DNA from: Nannocystaceae bacterium
GTDB taxonomy: Bacteria; Myxococcota_A; Polyangia; Nannocystales; Nannocystaceae
Assembly (NCBI GenBank): GCA_019694555.1
Contig: JAIBBS010000049.1
Location: 1 to 47,852 of the forward strand
Length of the DNA: 47,852 bases
Direction: 5' to 3'
Position 1 is the stretch's first letter. Each line of letters begins with the position of its first letter. The notes under the pieces were generated by a model that ran no database searches, was not told the DNA's origin, and saw nothing but the letters and a program-made list of their open reading frames with translations. Made by a program: the position numbers and the translations under genes. Shown in pieces: positions 1-8,364 of this stretch.

Positions 1-2
1 TC

Positions 3-416
3 GGTGCGCCGGGCATGCCGCCGCAACCGGGCATGCCGCCGCAACCGGGCATGCCGCCACAGCAGGGCTTCGGTGCGCCGGGCATGCCGCCGCAACCGGG
101 CATGCCGCCGCAACCGGGCATGCCGCCACAGCAGGGCTTCGGTGCGCCGGGCATGCCGCCGCAACCGGGCATGCCGCCGCAACCGGGCATGCCGCCGCAA
201 CCGGGCATGCCGCCACAGCAGGGCTTCGGTGCGCCGGGCATGCCGCCGCAGCCGGGCATGCAGCAGGGCTTCGGTGCGCCGGGCATGCCGCCGCAACCGG
301 GCATGCCGCCGCAGCCGGGCATGCCGCCGCAACCGGGCATGCCGCCGCAGCCGGGCATGCAGCAGGGCTTCGGTCCGCCGCCGGGCATGCCGCCGCAGCC
401 GGGCATGCCGCCGCAG
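3..416 (+). repeat. In-frame GMPPQP tandem repeats
   Basis: The phrase for Gly-Met-Pro-Pro-Gln-Pro (18 nt, containing GCATGC) recurs. It is grouped by GFGAP/GFGPP spacers at nt 66, 135, 222, 267 and 366. The spacer-to-spacer distances are 69, 87, 45 and 99 nt. All are multiples of three, and 69 to 87 is exactly one 18-nt unit, as expected for slippage or recombination that keeps frame. The array continues upstream of the window. Confidence 0.9.
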
Positions 417-1436
417 GGTTATCCGCCCGCGACGCCGCAGCAGCAGTTCAACCAAGGCATGCAGCAGGTCGGGCAGGGACTCGATCAAGCCGCCGCCGCG
501 GCCGAGGCCTCGGGCGGCAACTTCATGGGCGACGTCAAGCACGCGATCGGTCAGGTGACCGCGAACTTGATCCCCACGATCATGGTCATCGGCATCCCGG
601 CGATCGGCTTCGCGGCGCTGTCGTTCGTGCTGTGGATCGTCGGGCTGTACGGCATCGCCAGCTACATCGGTTCGCTCGGCCGCCTCATCATGCTGCTCGC
701 GGTGCCGGGCCTGTACTACTTCATGTCGCAGGCCTACTTCGGCAACCGCGTCACCTGGCTCGACGCCTACAAGGCCGCGCTCGGTCGTGGCGGCCTGCAG
801 ATCGCCAACTTCTGGGTCGGGCTCATCCCGTTCGGCTTCATGGCCGGCCCGATCTGGTTGTTCGAGGACAGGCTCTGGGTCGATCTCATCAAGCGCAACT
901 TCGAGGTGTGGAAGCCGGTGCTGGTCCGCACCATCATCGCGACCATCATCTTGTCGCTGGTGCTGGTGATCGCACAGGTGGTCGCGGGCATCGTCGTCGG
1001 CATCTTCAACGACGGCAGCTTCGGCTTCATGTTCCGCCTGATGTCGGGTCTGTTCCTCGTCATCAACGCGATCGCGGAGTCGATCATGTGGCCGCTGGTG
1101 GCGGCGGTCTCGGTCAAGGCGTACTTCGAGTCGCGTCAGCAGCTCGAGGGCGCCGATCCGCGGCCCGCGGCGAAGGCTCGCCTCGATCAGATCAAGGCCG
1201 GTGCCGCGTCGATCCCCGGCGTGCCCGACAGCCTCGGTCAGATGGGTCAGCAGCCGCAGCAGCCGCAGCAGCAGCAATACCCGCCGCAGCAGCCCGGCTA
1301 CCCGCCGCAGCAGCAAGCGCCGTATCCGCCGCAGCCGGGCTACCCGCCGCAGCAGCAGCCGGGCTACCCGCCGCAGCAGCAGGGGTACCCGCCGCAGCAG
1401 CCGCCCCAGCAGGGTGGCGGCTACCCGTACCAGTGA
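3..1436 (+). CDS. Repeat-flanked multi-pass membrane protein (5' end cut by window)
   Basis: The reading frame is open to the window edge and enters inside a repeat, so the true start lies upstream. Visible order: about 135 residues of Gly-Met-Pro-Pro-Gln-Pro repeats broken by GFGAP spacers, a short soluble stretch, about five hydrophobic segments (about nt 550-1110, for example around [17 protein letters not shown]), then a second Pro/Gln/Tyr-rich tail of GYPPQQ-type repeats. The hydrophobic core ending in an 'AYFESR' segment loosely resembles the multi-pass domains often fused to glycerophosphodiester phosphodiesterases, but I cannot assign it. The Pro/Gln tails on both sides look like disordered, probably cytoplasmic, extensions. 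A good hairpin terminator follows the stop. Confidence is high that this is a gene and low for any function. Confidence 0.85.
   Translation, partial: GAPGMPPQPGMPPQPGMPPQQGFGAPGMPPQPGMPPQPGMPPQQGFGAPGMPPQPGMPPQPGMPPQPGMPPQQGFGAPGMPPQPGMQQGFGAPGMPPQPGMPPQPGMPPQPGMPPQPGMQQGFGPPPGMPPQPGMPPQGYPPATPQQQFNQGMQQVGQGLDQAAAAAEASGGNFMGDVKHAIGQVTANLIPTIMVIGIPAIGFAALSFVLWIVGLYGIASYIGSLGRLIMLLAVPGLYYFMSQAYFGNRVTWLDAYKAALGRGGLQIANFWVGLIPFGFMAGPIWLFEDRLWVDLIKRNFEVWKPVLVRTIIATIILSLVLVIAQVVAGIVVGIFNDGSFGFMFRLMSGLFLVINAIAESIMWPLVAAVSVKAYFESRQQLEGADPRPAAKARLDQIKAGAASIPGVPDSLGQMGQQPQQPQQQQYPPQQPGYPPQQQAPYPPQPGYPPQQQPGYPPQQQGYPPQQPPQQGGGYPYQ
1240..1430 (+). repeat. In-frame GYPPQQ repeats
   Basis: The C-terminus of the first gene is an imperfect array of Gly-Tyr-Pro-Pro-Gln-Gln units rich in CAG/CCG codons. 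It is a second low-complexity tail, distinct from the N-terminal GMPPQP array. Confidence 0.85.
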
Positions 1437-1467
1437 GCGACGCGCGCGATCGCGACGCGTGATGAAA

Positions 1468-1510
1468 GGACCGGCCCGTGGCGCACGCTGCGGGCCGGTT
1501 CTCTCGTTTA
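1468..1510 (+). terminator. Intrinsic terminator after the membrane protein
   Basis: A perfect 9-bp stem (ACCGGCCCG at 1470-1478, CGGGCCGGT at 1491-1499) with a 12-nt loop is followed by the pyrimidine-rich run TCTCTCGTTT. It lies 33 nt past the stop and before the next gene's ribosome binding site. Confidence 0.7.
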
Positions 1511-1595
1511 CCGCGCCGGAGCTTTCGCTTAGGCTGCGCACGCCGCAGCGCGTCGGCACGGCGAGCACTCCGGCGCTGCGACAGGAGCGAGTCCC

Positions 1596-3878
1596 ATGCC
1601 CGACGCATCCGGTCCCGGCAGCAGCGAGCTGCGCCACGATCTCGCACGGTTGACGGAGTTTCCCGAGCTCACGCCCGAGCGGCTGCGGCTGGCCTACCGC
1701 GAGGCCTGCATGGCGCGCATGCACGTCGAGCGTGTGGTGCAGGAGTGCCTCAAGGGCCAGGTCAAGTTCGCGATCTGGGGCCCCGGCGAAGAGATCCACG
1801 GCACCGCGAGCGCGCTCGCGTTCGCCGACGTCGCCGAGCGCGACCGCTTCGCGATCTGCGGCCACTACCGTTCGGCCTCGATGCTGGCGATGTGGGCGCG
1901 GCAGTGCGGCTACGACGACTTCCACCTCGATCACATGCGTCAGCAGCTGTCGCGCGTGACCGACCCGTGGAGCGGTGGTCGGCAGATGACGGCGCACTTC
2001 AACGACATGCGCTTCAACACCCTGCCGGTGCAGTCGGCGCTGGGCCAGCAGGTGTCCAAGTCGGTCGGCTACGCGCAGGGCTACCGCACCCGCGGCATCG
2101 ACGACGCGCTGGTGGTGTGTGTGATCGGCGACGGCACCTGCGCCGAGGGCGACGTGCACGAAGGCATGACGGGCGCGTCGATCCTGCGCCTGCCGTGGCT
2201 GTTGATCGTCACCGACAACAACGTCGCGATCAGCGTGCTGCCCGAGGACGGTCGCGGCATCAAGGACTTCGAGAGCTACGCGCGCGCCTTCGGCTTCGCG
2301 TACTTCAGCTGCGACGGCAACGACTTCGTCGACGTCTACGACACCACCCGCCGCGCGTCGCAGTTCTGCCGCTCGCAGCAGGCGCCGGCGCTGCTGTGGG
2401 TGCGCAACCTGTCGCGCCTCAACGACCACAGCTCCGCCGCCGACGTGACCTTCAAGTTCGAGCAGTACGATCCGTTGCTCGACTTCGGCGAGGCGCTGGT
2501 GCAGCGCGGCATCTTGCAGCCCGAGGACATCGTGCGGCGCAAGGACGGCACGACCAAGGACTACTACGCGCGCCACGATCTCGGCCGCGTCGGTGGCGAG
2601 GCCGACGCGTACATCGTGCACACGATGGAGGTCGCGGCGTCGGAGCCCGAGCCCACGCCCGAGTCGGTGTTCGACCACATCCGCGCGCCGTTCCCGGTCG
2701 TGCACGAGCCGCCGTCCGAGGGCCGCGCCACCGTCATCTCGATCAACGGTGCCGTGCGCTCGGCGCTGCGCGGCATCCTGCGCGCCAACCCCATGACGTG
2801 GTTGTACGGCCAGGACGTCGCGCGCAAGGGCGGCGTGATGCAGGCGACCCGCGGGCTGTGGGGCGACTTCCCGCGTCAGGTCCGCGACGCGCCGATCAAC
2901 GAGCCGTACATCATCGGCAGTGCGATCGGCTTCGCGCTGCACAGCGGCGCGACCGCGCTGCCCGAGATCCAGTTCTCGGACTACAGCCTCAACACGCTGC
3001 ACCAGCTGGTCTACCTCGGCAACCTGCTGTGGTCGTCGGGCGGCAGCATCGCGGCCAACGTGATCGTGCGGCTGCCGGTGGAGCCGCTGCACGGCGGCGC
3101 GCTGTACCACTCGATGTGCATGGAGGGCTTCTATGCCTCGATCCCGGGCCTGACCATCGTCGCGCCGACGACCTCGCGCGACGTCTACGGCCTGCTGCGC
3201 ACCGCCGCGGAGTATCGCGGCCCGGTGCTGGTGTTCGAGAGCAAGGGTCTGTACCGCATGAACCTCGGCGACGCGTTCCCGGGCGAGCCCACCGATCCCA
3301 AGGAGGTCGCGACGCTCAAGCGTGCGATCGCGTTCGAGGGCTTCGCGCCGGATCTGCCCGACGACTTCCGCGTGCCGCTGGGCAAGGCCGCGATCCGCCG
3401 CACCGGTCGCGATCTGACCATCGTGACCTGGGGCCGCGCGACGCTGTTCTGCGCCACCGCGGTCGAGCAGCTCGCGGCCGAGGGCATCGACGCCGAGGTC
3501 ATCGACCTGCGCACGATCGTGCCGCCGGACATGGACACCGTGCTCGCGAGCGTGCGCAAGACCGGGCGGCTGCTGGTCGTGCACGAGGACCGCGTGTTCG
3601 CGAGCCTCGGGCGCGAGATCCAGGGCGCGACGCTCGAGGCGCTCGACCCCGCCGGCACTTCCGTGGTCACGCGCGTGCTGGGTCAGGACCCCGTGCCGGG
3701 CATCCCGCAGAACATCCACCTCGAGGAACACGTGGTGGTGTCGCCGCAGAAGGTCGTCGCGGCCGCGCACGCGCTGCTGTCGATCAAGCGCGCCAGCGCG
3801 GCGCCGACGGAGACGCGCGCCCGCCCGGCCGCGGCGCCGACGGTGCTGTGGACCCCCAACCGCAACTTCGTCGCCTGA
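1596..3878 (+). CDS. Fused E1 alpha/beta thiamine-diphosphate 2-oxoacid dehydrogenase
   Basis: At 760 aa this joins an E1alpha-like half (about 20-340) to an E1beta-like half (about 370-740). The alpha half has the ThDP signature GDG (178-180) through DNN (207-209), with the helix AEGDVHEGM. The beta half has GQDVARKGGVM, DAPINEPYI (with the Glu that activates ThDP in this family) and EIQFSDY. The family decarboxylates 2-oxoacids and passes the acyl group to an E2 lipoyl protein. The fused form fits branched-chain 2-oxoacid or related dehydrogenases better than the homodimeric AceE type, but substrate cannot be read from sequence. An AGGAG at 1583-1587, 8 nt before ATG, supports the start. 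No E2 or E3 gene is in the window. It probably heads an operon with the next two genes. Confidence 0.88.
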   Translation: MPDASGPGSSELRHDLARLTEFPELTPERLRLAYREACMARMHVERVVQECLKGQVKFAIWGPGEEIHGTASALAFADVAERDRFAICGHYRSASMLAMWARQCGYDDFHLDHMRQQLSRVTDPWSGGRQMTAHFNDMRFNTLPVQSALGQQVSKSVGYAQGYRTRGIDDALVVCVIGDGTCAEGDVHEGMTGASILRLPWLLIVTDNNVAISVLPEDGRGIKDFESYARAFGFAYFSCDGNDFVDVYDTTRRASQFCRSQQAPALLWVRNLSRLNDHSSAADVTFKFEQYDPLLDFGEALVQRGILQPEDIVRRKDGTTKDYYARHDLGRVGGEADAYIVHTMEVAASEPEPTPESVFDHIRAPFPVVHEPPSEGRATVISINGAVRSALRGILRANPMTWLYGQDVARKGGVMQATRGLWGDFPRQVRDAPINEPYIIGSAIGFALHSGATALPEIQFSDYSLNTLHQLVYLGNLLWSSGGSIAANVIVRLPVEPLHGGALYHSMCMEGFYASIPGLTIVAPTTSRDVYGLLRTAAEYRGPVLVFESKGLYRMNLGDAFPGEPTDPKEVATLKRAIAFEGFAPDLPDDFRVPLGKAAIRRTGRDLTIVTWGRATLFCATAVEQLAAEGIDAEVIDLRTIVPPDMDTVLASVRKTGRLLVVHEDRVFASLGREIQGATLEALDPAGTSVVTRVLGQDPVPGIPQNIHLEEHVVVSPQKVVAAAHALLSIKRASAAPTETRARPAAAPTVLWTPNRNFVA

Positions 3879-3891
3879 GGTCGCAGTCGCC

Positions 3892-4728
3892 TTGAGCGAG
3901 GGCCAAGACGAGCTCGTGGTCGCAGGTCTCACGCTGCGGGGCATCACCCGCGGCGGGATCCAGACCTGCCTCATGGTGCCCGAGCTCGATCTGATGTTCG
4001 ACGTCGGCGGCAGCATGCGCGGGCAGCTGCGCTTCGGTCGGATCCTCGTCACCCACGGCCACCAGGATCACCTGGGCGGGTTGCCGTACCTGGTGTCGCA
4101 GCGCCAGCTCTCGGGGCTGCCGCCGCCGCAGGTGCACGTGCCCGCGGAGATCGAGGCACCGCTGTGGCGCATCTTCGCGGCGTGGAGCGAGATCGAGGGC
4201 TTCGAGCTCGCGCTCGACCTCGTGCCGCACGCGCCCGGTGACAGCGTCGAGCTCGGCCGCGGCTTGCGGGCGTCGTGCCTGCGCTCGGTCCACCGCGTGC
4301 CGTCGCTGTGCTGGGTCGTCGAGCGCAGCAGCGAGCGGTTGTTGCCGCGCTTCGCCGGGCTCGCGGGCGCGGAGCTGGCGGCGCTGCGCCAGGCCGGGGA
4401 GCGCGTGACCGAGTCGGTCACCAGCACCGTGCTCGCGGTCACCGGCGACACGCAGATCGAGCTGTTCGAGCGCGAGCCGCAGGTCCGCGCCGCGCGCGTG
4501 CTCGTGCACGAGGTCACCGCGTGGGACCAGCGGCGCACGGTCGAGCAGACCCGCGGCTGGGGGCACACCCACGTCGACGAGATCATCGCGGTCGCAGAGC
4601 AGTTCGAGGGCGAGGCACTCGTGCTGGTGCACCGCAGCGAGCGTCACAGCCGCCGCGAGGTCGAGGGCATCGTGCGCACGCGCTTCCCCGCGTCGGTGCG
4701 GGACAGGGTCCATGTCTTCGGCGGCTGA
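3892..4728 (+). CDS. MBL-fold metallo-hydrolase, RNase Z-like
   Basis: A 278-aa protein with the metallo-beta-lactamase zinc motif THGHQDH (H55, H57, D59, H60). It also has a later His in RSVHRVP, an Asp in VTGDTQ and a final His in GWGHTHVDE, which is the RNase Z-like order of ligands. The family includes tRNA 3'-processing RNase Z and many other hydrolases. The canonical exosite arm is not obvious, so a general MBL hydrolase is the safer call. The start is TTG at 3892, 13 nt after the E1 stop; no in-frame ATG fits. The 3' end overlaps the next gene by 17 nt, which suggests translational coupling. Confidence 0.85.
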   Translation: MSEGQDELVVAGLTLRGITRGGIQTCLMVPELDLMFDVGGSMRGQLRFGRILVTHGHQDHLGGLPYLVSQRQLSGLPPPQVHVPAEIEAPLWRIFAAWSEIEGFELALDLVPHAPGDSVELGRGLRASCLRSVHRVPSLCWVVERSSERLLPRFAGLAGAELAALRQAGERVTESVTSTVLAVTGDTQIELFEREPQVRAARVLVHEVTAWDQRRTVEQTRGWGHTHVDEIIAVAEQFEGEALVLVHRSERHSRREVEGIVRTRFPASVRDRVHVFGG

Positions 4729-5941
4729 GCCCGGGTCGGCGCGCGACGCCGACGTGCTGGTGCTGGGTGCCAGCTTCGCCGGCATCGAGGTGGTCTACCA
4801 GCTGCACCGCATGCTCGGGGACCGACCGCCGCGGATCGTCGTGGTCGATCGCGAGCGCGAGCACGGCTACCTGCCGCTGCAGCAGGAGCGGCTGGTCGGG
4901 GTGCTGCCGCCGGCGCAGTCGTGCCTGCACAGCGCGGCGTACATCGAGTCGTTGCCACGCGCGCGCTTCGTGCAGGGCGAGATCGAAGGCCTCTCGCTCG
5001 ACGACCGCGCGGTCGTGCTGACGGACGGCCGCCGCGTCACCGCGCGCACGATCGTCGTCGCGCTGGGCAGCGAGCTGGCGCCGCCACCGGCGCTGCCGGG
5101 CGCGTCGCGATTGTTCGCGCACAAGCGCCGCGAGCAGTTCGAGGCGCTGCAGGCCGCGCTGGGCGAACGCCTCGGCGGTTCCGGCGAGCCGGTGCCGGTG
5201 GTCGTCGTCGGCGGGGGCATCAGCGGCGTCGAGCTGGCCGCGGAGCTGGCGGCGCAGGGCGGCCGGCCCGACCGGCGCGCGCCCAGGGTCACGCTGGTCG
5301 GCAGCGAGCCGCGCCTGGTGCCGAACCTGCGGCCCAACATCGCGGCCCGGGTCGCGCGGATCCTCGCGGCGGCGGGCGTCGACGTGCGCACGTCCACGCG
5401 CGTGACCGCGATCGAGGACGACGACGTCGAGCTCGAAGCCGCGGGTGTACGCGAGCGCGTGCCCTGTGCGATCGCGATGTGGGCCGGCGGCCTGCGTCCC
5501 GCGCCGGTGCTCGCGCGGCTGGGCCTGCCGACCACCGCCGCGGGTTGGCTGTCGGTCGGGCCGACGCTGCAGTGCTTCGCCCGCAGCACGCCGACGCATC
5601 CGTGGTTGTTCGCCTGCGGCGACGCGGTGCGCATCGTCGGCGGCGCGGGCGAGTGGCCCACGATGCAGCGCGCCATCGAGTGTCTGTGGCAGGCCAAGGT
5701 CGTGGCGCGCAACCTCGTCACGCTGCTGGCCGCGGCCGAGGGCGATCCGGTGCCGCCGCTGCGGCCCCATCGCTTGCGCACCGGCTTCGCCTACGGCGTG
5801 AGCCTGGGCCACCGCGCGCTGGTGCTGTGGGGACGGCTGTGCGTGGACCTGCCGCGGATCAACCGCTGGTTCCGGCGTTGGCTCATGCGCCAGTACTTCG
5901 CGCGCTACGAGCCGCTGCCGCCGCCACCGTCGCCACGCTGA
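4712..5941 (+). CDS. NAD(P)/FAD-dependent oxidoreductase, NDH-2-like
   Basis: A 409-aa two-dinucleotide-fold flavoprotein. An N-terminal FAD-binding motif (LVLGASFAGIE), an internal NAD(P)H-binding motif (VVVVGGGISGVELAAELA) and an FAD-closing motif (LFACGDAVRI) match the type II NADH dehydrogenase/pyridine nucleotide-disulfide oxidoreductase superfamily. Members oxidise NADH and reduce quinones or other acceptors. The C-terminal segment is amphipathic and basic (about 340-405, including INRWFRRWLMRQYF), consistent with peripheral membrane attachment as in NDH-2. There is no redox CxxC pair. It overlaps the MBL gene by 17 nt and is likely co-transcribed with the E1 gene, which would produce reducing equivalents if a complete complex is present. 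Confidence 0.87.
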   Translation: MSSAAEPGSARDADVLVLGASFAGIEVVYQLHRMLGDRPPRIVVVDREREHGYLPLQQERLVGVLPPAQSCLHSAAYIESLPRARFVQGEIEGLSLDDRAVVLTDGRRVTARTIVVALGSELAPPPALPGASRLFAHKRREQFEALQAALGERLGGSGEPVPVVVVGGGISGVELAAELAAQGGRPDRRAPRVTLVGSEPRLVPNLRPNIAARVARILAAAGVDVRTSTRVTAIEDDDVELEAAGVRERVPCAIAMWAGGLRPAPVLARLGLPTTAAGWLSVGPTLQCFARSTPTHPWLFACGDAVRIVGGAGEWPTMQRAIECLWQAKVVARNLVTLLAAAEGDPVPPLRPHRLRTGFAYGVSLGHRALVLWGRLCVDLPRINRWFRRWLMRQYFARYEPLPPPPSPR

Positions 5942-5954
5942 GCGCGCGGCGGGT

Positions 5955-7070
5955 TCACGGCGTGAAGTTGCTGCACGTGCCCTGGATGGTCTCGATCGCC
6001 ATCGCGAAGATCGGGCCGTAGTCGGGCTCGCACACGCTGGCCTTCACGCCGCGCTCGCCGAAGGCGTCGACGAAGCCGATGAGGTTGGGGCTCTCGGCCG
6101 CGGTGCAGGCGATGTTGGACCACGGGATGAAGCCGATCACCACGATGGCCTCTTCGTTGCCGTTTTTGCCCTCGACCACGAGGTCGTACCACATCGACGT
6201 GTCGGTGTTGGGATGGGCATCGTCGAGGTCGAACTCGTAGGGCGGATCGTCGGTGACGATCACGACCACGAGGATGGCCTCGTCGCGGATGAACTCCTCG
6301 TTGCAGCCGCCGTTTTCCGCCTTGCTCGGGTCGAGCGAGGCGATGAGCGCTGTGACCGGCTGTTCGATCGGGCTGCCGCTGGTGCCGACCTGGGCCATGC
6401 ACGGGAACTTCTCGAGCAGGTCGTCGTTGTCGGTGGCGAAGCGGTTGCCCTCGGCGAACGGCGTGCAGTCCATGCCGGCCGCGCCGAAGCCTGCGGTCTT
6501 GCTCACCAGATCGCCGATCGCCGTGCAGCCGGGTTGGTTGCCGGTGTACGCGTCCGAGGTGATCACGCCGACGTGATACGAGTCGACCTGCTTCAGCGAG
6601 TCCTGGATCGCGGTGATGAAGCCGTCGAAGCTGTTGAGCAGCTGGGCCTGCTGCGCGGCCATGCTGCCGGAGTTGTCGATGACGAAGAGGAAGTCGACCG
6701 CGTGGCAGCCCTGATCGAGTCCGGGCGGTGCGTCGGGTGTGCCGCCGAGATCGAACGTCACCGGCGGTGCGCTGCTCGACGAGCTGTCGGCGGCGGCGGT
6801 GGTCTCGGTGCCCGTGCCGGTGCTCGTGCCGGTGCCGTGTGGACCGCCGGTCGTGGTGCCGCCCGAGCTCTCGAGCCCGACCGAGGTGGTGGACGGATCG
6901 AGGGTGGTGTCGACGTTGCCGACCTCGGCCGTCGCGGGTGCGTCGCCCTTGCAGCCCGCGAGGAGCCAGCCGGCGATCGCGATCGCGGCCGCGCGGCGAC
7001 GTCGTCCGCTCGCCGGGGCCTGCGCTGCCACGCATCCGTCGATTCGCAGCAACCTGGGATCAGGATCCAT
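5955..7070 (-). CDS. von Willebrand factor A domain lipoprotein
   Basis: A 371-aa secreted protein. The signal region has RRRR then a hydrophobic stretch ending in the lipobox LLAGC (C40). A Thr/Ser/Gly linker follows, then a vWA fold whose MIDAS is D132-N-S-G-S136, with hydrophobic strands such as ILVVVIVTDD. vWA domains bind ligands through a divalent metal, and the protein should sit on a membrane facing the periplasm or surface. Lys at +2 after the lipid Cys is the kind of signal linked to extracellular lipoproteins in Myxococcus. ATG at 7070 is chosen; a GTG 13 codons later would give a shorter, more standard signal peptide. It diverges from the lysyl-oxidase-like gene across 175 nt. Confidence 0.85.
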   Translation of the reverse strand: MDPDPRLLRIDGCVAAQAPASGRRRRAAAIAIAGWLLAGCKGDAPATAEVGNVDTTLDPSTTSVGLESSGGTTTGGPHGTGTSTGTGTETTAAADSSSSSAPPVTFDLGGTPDAPPGLDQGCHAVDFLFVIDNSGSMAAQQAQLLNSFDGFITAIQDSLKQVDSYHVGVITSDAYTGNQPGCTAIGDLVSKTAGFGAAGMDCTPFAEGNRFATDNDDLLEKFPCMAQVGTSGSPIEQPVTALIASLDPSKAENGGCNEEFIRDEAILVVVIVTDDPPYEFDLDDAHPNTDTSMWYDLVVEGKNGNEEAIVVIGFIPWSNIACTAAESPNLIGFVDAFGERGVKASVCEPDYGPIFAMAIETIQGTCSNFTP

Positions 7071-7245
7071 CGGCGATACCCGCTGCACCACGGTCGCCAT
7101 GGTCGCCCCAATCTCGCGCGGAACACAACCCGGCGCCCGCCCAGGCGGGCTCCGGACGCGCGGTCGCGGAGCGCGCCGGCCCCGGCGCCCGCGCCGTCGC
7201 AGGTCGAAGGAACCTCGCGAGCCCGACCATCCTCCTCGTACACCG

Positions 7246-8364
7246 ATGCCGCACTGCGACCGCCCCCGCTCGCCCTCCCTCCGTGCCGCGTGTCTGCCGC
7301 TGCGCCCCGCCATGCTCGCGGCGCTGGCGTGCGGGCCGCTTCTGGGCTGTCCGTCCGAAGGCGCCACGACCGGATCGAGCGAGGGCAGCTCGTCGAGCAC
7401 CACCGCGGCGGACAGCACAAGCGGCACGCAGACCACCGCGGTCGACTCGAGCGAGGGCACCGCGGCGAGCGAGAGCTCGTCGTCGAGCACGACGATCGCC
7501 GCGGAGAGCTCGGGCAGCGGCGGCAGCAGCGGGACCGGCTCCGACACGTCGACCAGCGTGGCCGAGGGCAGCAGCAGCGGCACCACCGGCGCCGCGGGCA
7601 TGCCCGATCTCGACGTCTCGGTCGTGCTCGAACAGACCGAGGCCAGCATCTACACGCAGACGCTCGAGTTCAGCGATCAGAGCTGTCCCGTGCTCGACAT
7701 GTGCGTCGGCGGCACCGGGGCGCGCCGACTGCTGCGGTTCTCCACCATCACGCCCAACCTCGGCACCGCGGACTTCCACGTCGGCAACCCGGTCGACAAC
7801 CCCGAGCTGTTCGTCATGAGCGGCTGCGGTGGGTGGCTGTTCGCCAACTACGCCCGCTACCGCCTGCTCGACGGCGAGGGCAACGAGGTCGGCAACGGGC
7901 ACAAGTCCGCGTTCGCGCTCATCGACCTGCAGCCGTGGACCGACGACGCCGGCCCGGCGCAGTACGGCTTCGGCCAGGACATGGGCATCAGCGTCGGCTG
8001 GGCCGACATCTACGACGCGGGCCTCGATTGCCAGTGGGTCGACATCACCGGCGTCGCCGCGGGTGACTACACGCTCGAGCTGAGCATCAACCCCGACGCG
8101 GTCATCGAAGAGGCCAGCTACGACAACAACGTCCTCACGGTGCCGGTCACCATCACCGACGTCGACGACGTCGAGCCGCCGCCCGAGGGCTGGGTGTGTC
8201 CGGCGCAGTTCTACGGCACCAACGACGGCTGCGATTGCGGCTGCGGCGTGACCGATCCCGACTGCGTCGACATGACCGCCGACGCGTGCGACTTCTGCGA
8301 CCCGCCGGGCTGCGCCAACTCCTGCGCCGAGATCGACCCCGACGACAACGCGGTCTGCGTGTGA
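7246..8364 (+). CDS. Lysyl-oxidase-like lipoprotein lacking the copper-binding histidines
   Basis: A 372-aa protein: signal with lipobox PLLGC (C35), Ser/Thr/Gly linker (36-118), lysyl-oxidase-like domain (about 119-300) and a Cys-rich tail (about 305-372). Family landmarks include MPDL, RRLLRFST, NLGTADF, YRLLD, GHKSAF, DIYDAGLDCQWVDI and YDNNV. Lysyl oxidases deaminate lysine amines using copper plus an LTQ cofactor built from one Lys and one Tyr. Both are present here (K220 in GHK, Y256 in DIY, 36 apart versus 35 in human LOX). The copper site (family pattern W-H-S-C-H-x-H-x-H) instead reads MSGCGGWLF (191-199), with no His and one or two residues missing. The frame is intact, so this is not a frameshift. 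The stop overlaps the next gene's ATG (TGATG), so the two are probably translationally coupled. An ATG at 7312 is an alternative start. Confidence 0.85.
   Translation: MPHCDRPRSPSLRAACLPLRPAMLAALACGPLLGCPSEGATTGSSEGSSSSTTAADSTSGTQTTAVDSSEGTAASESSSSSTTIAAESSGSGGSSGTGSDTSTSVAEGSSSGTTGAAGMPDLDVSVVLEQTEASIYTQTLEFSDQSCPVLDMCVGGTGARRLLRFSTITPNLGTADFHVGNPVDNPELFVMSGCGGWLFANYARYRLLDGEGNEVGNGHKSAFALIDLQPWTDDAGPAQYGFGQDMGISVGWADIYDAGLDCQWVDITGVAAGDYTLELSINPDAVIEEASYDNNVLTVPVTITDVDDVEPPPEGWVCPAQFYGTNDGCDCGCGVTDPDCVDMTADACDFCDPPGCANSCAEIDPDDNAVCV

Noticed and set aside
3..416. Possible CRISPR-like array
   Set aside because: The repeats are in frame, lack unique spacers and encode a continuous low-complexity protein segment.
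7811..7850. Loss of the copper histidines as a frameshift artefact
   Set aside because: Conserved blocks on both sides are in the same frame, so no compensating indel pair is needed.
7246..8364. The lysyl-oxidase-like protein as an MbnP homologue
   Set aside because: MbnP features are absent, whereas many lysyl oxidase landmarks are present in order.
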